In this document: one piece after another, positions 1 to 5,062 of the stretch | How the letters are laid out: each line of letters opens with the position of its first letter | Position numbering within the stretch: the first letter of the stretch is position 1 | Assembly: GCA_937924345.1 (NCBI GenBank) | Contig: CALDTD010000042.1 | Location: forward strand, 1 to 5,062 | Origin: an uncultured Flavobacteriales bacterium | Lineage (GTDB): Bacteria > Bacteroidota > Bacteroidia > Flavobacteriales_D > Parvicellaceae | DNA: 5,062 bases | Direction: 5' to 3' | The notes under the pieces: generated by a model | The model's input: only the letters and a program-made list of their open reading frames with translations | The model's database searches: none | Told to the model about the DNA's origin: nothing | Translations under genes and position numbers: made by a program

Positions 1-38
1 ACACCTAAACAAATGTCTTTTGTATTTAAGGAATACGT

Positions 39-145
39 TTAAACATTCTCCTCAAATTTAAATATTTCTAAGGCTTTTTCAAATTTGCTTCCTTGATTAA
101 TTTTATTATAAGTTGTTCAACTTTTCTTGTGTCTACTGTTATATA
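39..145 (-). pseudogene. Possible decayed end of a minus-strand gene
   Basis: Two overlapping open frames on the minus strand together read like the C-terminus of a small charged, helical protein. One is open over 71-145 (containing KVEQLIIKLIKEAN) and the other over 44-116 (containing NQGSKFEKALEIFKFEENV, stop at 39-41). A single-base shift where they overlap would join them into one reading. Neither frame has an ATG start or an upstream ribosome binding site, and both are preceded by stops. If real, this is a broken remnant. I do not recognise the family. AT-rich non-coding DNA could produce this by chance, so confidence is low. Confidence 0.15.
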
Positions 146-170
146 CTAACACCAAGTGTTGTGATAAAAT
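142..170 (+). promoter_or_regulatory. Candidate extended -10 promoter for the hsdMSR operon
   Basis: TGATAAAAT at 162-170 fits an extended -10 (TGn followed by TAAAAT, 5 of 6 to TATAAT). A weak -35 candidate, TATACT at 142-147, lies 17 bases upstream and matches TTGACA at only 3 of 6 positions. Transcription would begin near 177 and leave a leader of about 110 bases before hsdM. A perfect short inverted repeat sits in the spacer. AT-rich DNA offers other weak matches, so this is only the best candidate. Confidence 0.3.
148..160. promoter_or_regulatory. Inverted repeat, possible operator
   Basis: AACAC-CAA-GTGTT is a perfect 5-base inverted repeat with a 3-base centre, inside the spacer of the candidate promoter. 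A further AACACC occurs at 179-184, just past the predicted start of transcription. That layout would suit a small repressor, but no regulator gene is present in the window and arms this short can occur by chance. Confidence 0.2.
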
Positions 171-273
171 AAAGTTGTAACACCTCGACCTAATGAGATA
201 TGAGGAGTTTGCAATGCCACTATTGTAATAAAAAATATATTTAAAAAAATCAAATGGATTAATATATAATAAT

Positions 274-280
274 TGGAGGT
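274..280 (+). promoter_or_regulatory. Ribosome binding site of hsdM
   Basis: TGGAGGT lies 6 bases before the ATG at 287, with a strong GGAGG core. It supports that start over any downstream ATG. There is no in-frame start upstream with comparable support. Confidence 0.8.
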
Positions 281-286
281 ATACAA

Positions 287-1834
287 ATGTCAAGTGTAGC
301 ACAACGAGCTGAATTACAATCTCAAATCTGGAAAATAGCCAATGATGTCCGTGGATCTGTAGATGGATGGGATTTTAAACAATATGTTTTAGGAACTCTT
401 TTTTATCGTTTTATTAGTGAGAACTTTTCTAGCTATATTGAAGCGGGTGACGATAGCGTCAATTATGCAGAACTTTCTGATGATATTATAACTATAGAAA
501 TTAAAGATGATGCAATTAAAACAAAAGGTTATTTCATATATCCTAGTCAGTTATTTGCTAATATTTCGAAAACTGCAAATACAAATGAAAGTTTGAATAC
601 AGATTTAGCTGCTATATATTCTGCTATTGAAAGTTCAGCAAATGGTTATCCATCTGAATTGGATATTAAAGGACTATTCGCTGATTTTGACACTACAAGC
701 AATAGATTAGGAAATACTGTAAAGGATAAAAACAGTCGTTTAGCTGCTGTAATTAAAGGCGTTGAAGGGCTTAATTTTGGTGAGTTTGAAGATAATCACA
801 TTGACCTTTTTGGTGATGCCTATGAATTTTTAATCTCTAATTATGCTGCCAATGCAGGTAAATCTGGAGGTGAGTTTTTTACACCTCAGAGTGTGTCTAA
901 ACTTATTGCTCAATTAGCAATACACAATCAAACAACAATTAATAAAATTTATGACCCTGCAGCTGGTTCAGGTTCACTTTTATTACAAGCAAAAAAACAG
1001 TTTGATGCTCATATTATCGAAGATGGCTTTTATGGACAGGAGATTAACCATACAACGTATAACCTTGCCCGTATGAATATGTTTTTACACAATATAAACT
1101 ACGATAAGTTTAATATTGCTTTAGGAAATACTCTTTTAGACCCTTACTTTGGTGATGAAAAACCTTTTGATGCCATTGTATCTAATCCACCTTATTCCAT
1201 AAATTGGATTGGTAGTGATGACCCAACTCTTATTAATGATGATCGTTTTGCCCCTGCAGGAGTATTAGCGCCAAAGTCCAAAGCTGATTTTGCCTTTGTA
1301 CTTCATGCCCTTAGTTATCTTTCAAGCAAAGGTCGTGCTGCTATAGTGTGTTTCCCTGGTATTTTTTATCGTGGTGGTGCAGAACAAAAAATTAGAAAGT
1401 ATCTGATTGATAATAACTTTGTTGAAACTGTTATTTCATTAGCACCTAACCTTTTTTACGGGACTTCAATAGCTGTTAATATCTTGGTTCTTTCTAAGCA
1501 TAAAAGCGATAATAAAACTCAATTTATTGATGCAAGTGGAGTAGATTTTTATAAAAAACAAACTAATAATAACATACTTACCGATGAACATATAGATGAA
1601 ATTATGGAAATGTTTGACAGCAAGGAAGATATTGACCATGTTGCAAACTCTGTTGATTATGATGCAATAGTTCAAAATGATTATAGCCTATCTGTAAGTT
1701 CTTATGTGGAAGCAAAAGATATAAGGGAAGTAGTTGATATAAAAGAGCTGAATGCAGAAATAATAACTACTGTAGCAAAGATAGATAGGCTTCGTGCCGA
1801 AATTGATGACATTATTGAGGTGATTGAATCATGA
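287..1834 (+). CDS. hsdM: Type I restriction-modification system DNA methyltransferase subunit HsdM
   Basis: This is the adenine-N6 methyltransferase subunit of a type I restriction-modification enzyme. It transfers a methyl group from S-adenosylmethionine to adenines in the site chosen by HsdS, and is also needed for restriction. The 515-residue protein has an N-terminal helical HsdM domain (about 8-155) containing a WDFKQYVLG stretch. The catalytic domain follows: GEFFTP at 195-200, AdoMet-binding motif [11 protein letters not shown] at 223-232, and catalytic motif IV NPPY at 300-303, the form typical of N6-adenine enzymes. The C-terminal part (about 470-515) is helical and charged, the region that contacts HsdS in this family. 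Length and conserved blocks agree with EcoR124I HsdM (about 520 residues) as I recall it. All motifs are intact, so it should be active. Its TGA stop overlaps the hsdS ATG, indicating translational coupling within one operon. Confidence 0.97.
   Translation: MSSVAQRAELQSQIWKIANDVRGSVDGWDFKQYVLGTLFYRFISENFSSYIEAGDDSVNYAELSDDIITIEIKDDAIKTKGYFIYPSQLFANISKTANTNESLNTDLAAIYSAIESSANGYPSELDIKGLFADFDTTSNRLGNTVKDKNSRLAAVIKGVEGLNFGEFEDNHIDLFGDAYEFLISNYAANAGKSGGEFFTPQSVSKLIAQLAIHNQTTINKIYDPAAGSGSLLLQAKKQFDAHIIEDGFYGQEINHTTYNLARMNMFLHNINYDKFNIALGNTLLDPYFGDEKPFDAIVSNPPYSINWIGSDDPTLINDDRFAPAGVLAPKSKADFAFVLHALSYLSSKGRAAIVCFPGIFYRGGAEQKIRKYLIDNNFVETVISLAPNLFYGTSIAVNILVLSKHKSDNKTQFIDASGVDFYKKQTNNNILTDEHIDEIMEMFDSKEDIDHVANSVDYDAIVQNDYSLSVSSYVEAKDIREVVDIKELNAEIITTVAKIDRLRAEIDDIIEVIES
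1817..1824 (+). promoter_or_regulatory. Ribosome binding site of hsdS, inside the hsdM end
   Basis: GAGGTGAT is an 8-base match to the 16S anti-Shine-Dalgarno complement, 6 bases before the ATG at 1831. It lies within the last codons of hsdM. It fixes the start at 1831 rather than at the in-frame ATG at 1849 (Met7). Confidence 0.85.
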
Positions 1835-3072
1835 TTAAGCAGAATTTTATGAAGAATTTGCTTGATGGGGTTGAGGTTGAGTGGAAGACGTTGGGTGAAG
1901 TAGGTGAGTTAGTTCGCGGTAATGGATTACCAAAATCAGATTTTACAGAAATTGGAGTTCCGGCAATTCATTACGGTCAGATTTACACTTATTACAGCAC
2001 ATTTACGACAGAAACAAAATCTTTCGTTTCGTATGAGACGGCTAAAAAATTAAAAAAAGTTGATACTGGTGATGTTGTTATAACAAATACGAGTGAAAAC
2101 TTAGAAGATGTTGGCAAAGCCGTTGTTTATCTTGGTAAAGTGCAAGCTGTCACTGGTGGACACGCAACAATTCTTAAACCATCAAATGAGATTTTAGGCA
2201 AGTACTTTGCATATTTTACACAAACAGAAATGTTTGCAAGTCAGAAAAGGAAATATGCAAAAGGGACAAAGGTTATAGATGTTTCAGCTACTGATATGTC
2301 AAAAATAAGAATTCCCATCCCACATCTAAAAGTACAAGCCGAAATTGTCCGTATCTTAGATACGTTCGCAGAGCTTACATCAGAGCTTACAGCAGAGCTT
2401 ACAGCAGAACTTACAGATCGCAAAAAGCAATATACTTATTACCGTGATAAGTTGTTGACTTTTGGAGAGGGTGAAGTTGAATGGAAGGCGTTGGGGGAGG
2501 TTTGCGATTATGTTGACTATAGGGGAAAAACCCCTAAAAAAACTTCAAATGGAATATTCTTGGTAACTGCAAAAAACATCAGGATGGGATATATAGATTA
2601 TCAATCGTCGCAAGAGTTTATCTCTGAAGATGATTATGATTTAGTTATGCGACGTGGGTTGCCGGAAATAGGTGATGTACTTATAACTACAGAAGCCCCT
2701 TGTGGATTTGTAGCTCAAGTTGACCAAAACAATATTGCTTTAGCACAAAGGGTTATAAAATACAGAAGTAAAGATGAACACTTTAATAACTCTTTTTTAA
2801 AGCATTACTTAATGGGTGGTGAATTTCAAAAAAAACTACATGAAGCAGCTACTGGGTCTACTGTAAAAGGAATAAAAGGGAGTAAGCTTCACAAATTAAC
2901 TATTCCCATCCCATCCCTTGCTGAACAAAATCGTATAGTATCTATTTTAGACAAATTAGACATCTTAACCACTTCAATCACTGAGGGTTTGCCTCGTGAA
3001 ATAGAGCTGCGTCAAAAACAATATGAATATTATCGTAATATGCTTCTTAGCTTTCCAAAAGAGGAGGTGTAA
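1831..3072 (+). CDS. hsdS: Type I restriction-modification system specificity subunit HsdS
   Basis: HsdS is the DNA-reading subunit. Two target-recognition domains (TRDs) each bind one half of a split recognition site, and the conserved helices that separate them hold two HsdM subunits. In the 413 residues I see TRD1 at about 15-165, the central conserved region at about 165-213, TRD2 at about 216-362 and the distal conserved region at about 362-410. The halves repeat: [11 protein letters not shown] (14-24) mirrors [11 protein letters not shown] (214-224), IPIP occurs at 161 and 358, and [13 protein letters not shown] mirrors [13 protein letters not shown]. The central region carries tandem ELT units (180-195). 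The conserved parts closely resemble EcoR124I HsdS as I recall it, including LLDGVEVEW and the [20 protein letters not shown] tail. TRD2 begins with a YRGKTPKK stretch and an AKNI motif, common in one broad TRD group. The recognition sequence cannot be read from this window. The gene overlaps hsdM by 4 bases and ends 2 bases before hsdR. Confidence 0.97.
   Translation: MIKQNFMKNLLDGVEVEWKTLGEVGELVRGNGLPKSDFTEIGVPAIHYGQIYTYYSTFTTETKSFVSYETAKKLKKVDTGDVVITNTSENLEDVGKAVVYLGKVQAVTGGHATILKPSNEILGKYFAYFTQTEMFASQKRKYAKGTKVIDVSATDMSKIRIPIPHLKVQAEIVRILDTFAELTSELTAELTAELTDRKKQYTYYRDKLLTFGEGEVEWKALGEVCDYVDYRGKTPKKTSNGIFLVTAKNIRMGYIDYQSSQEFISEDDYDLVMRRGLPEIGDVLITTEAPCGFVAQVDQNNIALAQRVIKYRSKDEHFNNSFLKHYLMGGEFQKKLHEAATGSTVKGIKGSKLHKLTIPIPSLAEQNRIVSILDKLDILTTSITEGLPREIELRQKQYEYYRNMLLSFPKEEV
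1870..1902 (+). repeat. Direct repeat copy 1 at the start of TRD1
   Basis: This G-rich 33-base segment encodes [11 protein letters not shown] and matches 2470-2502 at 26 of 33 positions by my hand alignment. The two copies mark the entry points of the two target-recognition domains, so recombination between them, or with another hsdS, could exchange a domain. Confidence 0.7.
2368..2415 (+). repeat. Four tandem 12-bp repeats in the hsdS central spacer
   Basis: The unit is GCAGAGCTTACA, encoding A-E-L-T. Units start at 2368, 2380, 2392 and 2404. Units 1 and 3 are identical, unit 2 has T for G at its first base (Ser), and unit 4 has one silent A for G. They encode residues 180-195, in frame, between RILDTF and DRKKQY. 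In EcoR124I and EcoR124II this element occurs as two or three TAEL units and sets the length of the non-specific spacer in the DNA target (N6 versus N7). A change in unit number here keeps the frame and would shift specificity. Confidence 0.95.
2470..2502 (+). repeat. Direct repeat copy 2 at the start of TRD2
   Basis: This segment encodes [11 protein letters not shown] and is the partner of the copy at 1870-1902. A second repeated seam, ATTCCCATCCCA, is identical at 2311-2322 and 2902-2913 and closes each target-recognition domain with IPIP. Confidence 0.7.
3062..3069 (+). promoter_or_regulatory. Ribosome binding site of hsdR, inside the hsdS end
   Basis: AGGAGGTG lies 5 bases before the ATG at 3075 and overlaps the last codons of hsdS (Lys-Glu-Glu-Val). 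It is a near-perfect Shine-Dalgarno sequence. It fixes the hsdR start and suggests efficient, coupled translation from the same message. Confidence 0.85.
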
Positions 3073-3074
3073 AA

Positions 3075-5062
3075 ATGACAGATTTTAAACCCATTGCAGA
3101 AACAAATAACTTTATAGTTTTAGATAAATATACCAAGATAGACCAACAAGGAGTTGGCTATCAAACAGAAGCCGATTTAGAACGAGAACTTATTCAAGAT
3201 TTAGTAAATCAAGGCTATGAACATCTACCAAGTTTAACTACTCCTGAAAAAATGCTTGCCAATGCTAGGGTACAGTTGCAAACTCTCAACAATGTTGAGT
3301 TTTCAGAAGCTGAATGGATTAGATTTCGTGAACAGTTTTTAGATAAACCTAGTGATAACCCTATTGATAAAACTCGTAAAATTCATAATGATTATATTTA
3401 TGACTTTGTCTTTGATGATGGGCATATTCAAAACATTTACCTAGTAGATAAAAAGAATATTATCAACAATAAAGTGCAGGTAATTTCACAATTTGAACAA
3501 AAAGGAACCCAATCTAATAGATATGATGTTACAATTTTAGTAAATGGCTTACCTTTGGTACAAGTGGAGCTTAAAAAGCGTGGGATTGCTATTCGTGAAG
3601 CCTTTAATCAGGTTCATCGATATAGTAAAGAGAGTTTTAATTCAGAAAACTCTCTGTTTAAATATTTACAGATTTTCGTGATTTCTAATGGTACCGATAG
3701 CCGATATTTTGCTAATACTACTAAACGTGATAAGAACAGTTTTGATTTTACTATGAATTGGGCAAAATCGGATAATACCTTGATTAAAGATTTAAAAGAT
3801 TTCACTGCTACATTTTTTCAGAAAATCACTTTACTTAATGTACTACTGAAATATTCAGTTTTTGATGTGAGTGATACTTTACTTGTTATGCGTCCTTATC
3901 AGATTGCTGCAACTGAAAGAATTTTGTGGAAGATCAAAAGTACATACCAAGCTAAAAAATGGAGAACCATAGAAAGTGGAGGATATATTTGGCATACAAC
4001 AGGTTCGGGGAAAACTCTTACTAGTTTTAAAGCAGCTCGTTTGGCTACTGAACTGGATTTTATTGATAAAGTATTTTTTGTTGTAGATAGGAAAGACCTA
4101 GATTATCAGACTATGAAAGAGTATCAGCGTTTTTCTCCTGATAGTGTTAATGGTTCAGAAAATACCGCAGGGTTAAAGCGTAATATTGAAAAAGATGATA
4201 ATAAAATTATTGTTACTACTATTCAAAAACTGAATAACCTTATAAAAGGCGAAACAGAATTACCTATATATAATAAGCAAGTGGTATTTATTTTTGATGA
4301 AGCTCACCGTTCACAATTTGGTGAAGCTCAAAAAAATATTAAAAAAAAGTTTAAGAAGTTCTATCAATTTGGATTTACAGGTACTCCTATTTTTCCGGAA
4401 AATGCTTTAGGTTCTGAAATTACTGCTACTGTCTTTGGTCTAGAGTTACACTCTTATGTAATTACTGATGCAATTAGAGATGAAAAAGTATTAAAGTTCA
4501 AAGTAGATTATAATGATGTACGTCCCAAGTTCAAAACTATTGAAACAGAACAGAACGAGAAAGAACTATCAGCAGCAGAAAATAAAGAAGCTTTACTACA
4601 TCCTGAACGGATTAAAGAAATTTCTCAATATATTCTTAATAATTTTAAAGTAAAAACACATCGTTTAAATGCTAATGGAAAAGGATTTAATGCTATGTTT
4701 GCCGTGAGTAGTGTTGACGCAGCTAAACTCTACTATGAATCATTAAATAAATTACAAAAAGGAAGCGATAAACCTCTTAAGATTGCTACAATATTCTCCT
4801 TTACTGCTAATGAAGAGCAGTGTGCTATAGGTGAAATTCTTGATGAAACTTTTGAACCTTCAGCAATGGACAGTAGTGCAAAAGAGTTTTTAAGTTTAGC
4901 AATTAAAGACTATAATGCCATGTTTAAAACTAATTATGGAGTAGAAAGTAATGAATTTCAAAATTATTATCGTGACCTTGCTAAACGAGTAAAAAACAAA
5001 GAGATTGATTTATTGATTGTTGTAGGAATGTTTTTAACAGGTTTTGATGCTCCTACATTAAA
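3075..5062 (+). CDS. hsdR: Type I restriction-modification system endonuclease/translocase subunit HsdR, 5' part
   Basis: HsdR is the restriction subunit. It pumps DNA past the bound complex using ATP and cuts distant from the site when the site is unmethylated. The 662 codons present are open to the window edge; the EcoR124I protein has about 1038 residues, so roughly the last third is missing. The nuclease domain has D151 in RYDVT, E165 and K167 in QVELKK, and a QxxxY motif at Q179-Y183. The helicase-like motor shows [11 protein letters not shown] (273-283), Walker A TTGSGKT (308-314, K313), DEAH (408-411), motif III TGTP (435-438), a likely motif IV region FAVSS (542-546) and motif V LTGFDAP (654-660). 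Motif VI and the C-terminal HsdM-contact domain lie beyond the edge. The catalytic numbering coincides with EcoR124I as I recall it. No stop or frameshift is seen, so the part present looks functional. Confidence 0.96.
   Translation, partial: MTDFKPIAETNNFIVLDKYTKIDQQGVGYQTEADLERELIQDLVNQGYEHLPSLTTPEKMLANARVQLQTLNNVEFSEAEWIRFREQFLDKPSDNPIDKTRKIHNDYIYDFVFDDGHIQNIYLVDKKNIINNKVQVISQFEQKGTQSNRYDVTILVNGLPLVQVELKKRGIAIREAFNQVHRYSKESFNSENSLFKYLQIFVISNGTDSRYFANTTKRDKNSFDFTMNWAKSDNTLIKDLKDFTATFFQKITLLNVLLKYSVFDVSDTLLVMRPYQIAATERILWKIKSTYQAKKWRTIESGGYIWHTTGSGKTLTSFKAARLATELDFIDKVFFVVDRKDLDYQTMKEYQRFSPDSVNGSENTAGLKRNIEKDDNKIIVTTIQKLNNLIKGETELPIYNKQVVFIFDEAHRSQFGEAQKNIKKKFKKFYQFGFTGTPIFPENALGSEITATVFGLELHSYVITDAIRDEKVLKFKVDYNDVRPKFKTIETEQNEKELSAAENKEALLHPERIKEISQYILNNFKVKTHRLNANGKGFNAMFAVSSVDAAKLYYESLNKLQKGSDKPLKIATIFSFTANEEQCAIGEILDETFEPSAMDSSAKEFLSLAIKDYNAMFKTNYGVESNEFQNYYRDLAKRVKNKEIDLLIVVGMFLTGFDAPTL

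Noticed and set aside
110..123. AAGTTGTTCAACTT palindrome followed by a short T run, as a terminator
   Set aside because: The stem is at most 5 AT-rich pairs with a usable loop, and the T run is only four bases; too weak to call.
265..270. TATAAT matching the -10 consensus
   Set aside because: Transcription from it would start inside the hsdM ribosome binding site, and no -35 lies at the right distance; the region is simply AT-rich.
117..302. 61-codon minus-strand open frame
   Set aside because: It is low-complexity (F, Y, L-rich), overlaps the hsdM start and leader, has no ribosome binding site and resembles no family I know.
1849..1851. Alternative hsdS start at Met7
   Set aside because: The GAGGTGAT site is correctly spaced for 1831, and the longer N-terminus matches the length before LLDGVEVEW in EcoR124I HsdS as I recall it.
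2368..2415. Tandem repeats read as a CRISPR array
   Set aside because: The units are contiguous 12-mers with no spacers and encode protein in frame.
1466..2423. Minus-strand open frames at 1466-1675 and 2241-2423
   Set aside because: They are antisense to conserved parts of hsdM and hsdS. The second is the reverse reading of the 12-bp repeat (Ser-Ala-Val-Ser runs).
3614..3805. 63-codon minus-strand open frame
   Set aside because: It is antisense to the hsdR nuclease domain region, with no independent coding support.
2828..4348. A8 runs at 2828-2835 (hsdS) and 4341-4348 (hsdR), and A7 at 4330-4336, as phase-variation tracts
   Set aside because: Runs of this length are expected in AT-rich Lys/Asn codons, and the reading frames are intact; no evidence of switching.

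Overview
The window carries a type I restriction-modification locus in the order hsdM - hsdS - hsdR, all on the + strand. It is AT-rich, roughly one third GC by eye. It uses the standard code (TGG for Trp, no in-frame TGA) and has strong Shine-Dalgarno sites close to the AGGAGGTGAT consensus. This suggests a low-GC Gram-positive bacterium (Bacillota), although such loci move between lineages, so the host assignment is an inference.

Layout: 1-286 is a short AT-rich leader. It holds a possible decayed gene end on the minus strand, a candidate extended -10 promoter with a small inverted repeat in its spacer, and the hsdM ribosome binding site. 287-1834 is hsdM, the N6-adenine methyltransferase subunit. 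1831-3072 is hsdS, the DNA-recognition subunit, which overlaps hsdM by 4 bases (ATGA). 3075-5062 is hsdR, the ATP-dependent translocase/endonuclease subunit, starting 2 bases after the hsdS stop. It runs off the right edge at residue 662 of an expected ~1040. The three genes look like one translationally coupled operon.

How the parts work together: HsdS carries two target-recognition domains that read the two halves of a bipartite DNA site. Two HsdM subunits join it to form the methyltransferase, and HsdR joins to give the restriction complex that translocates and cuts DNA with unmethylated sites. The conserved segments of HsdM and HsdS, and the positions of the HsdR catalytic residues (D151, E165, K167, K313, D408), match the EcoR124I (type IC) family as I remember it. 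The most interesting feature is a run of four 12-bp repeats in the middle of hsdS encoding xxEL(T) units. This is the element whose copy number sets target spacer length in EcoR124I versus EcoR124II. By my reading this protein has one unit more than EcoR124I. I see no undescribed system; the novelty is in the HsdS specificity and the repeat.
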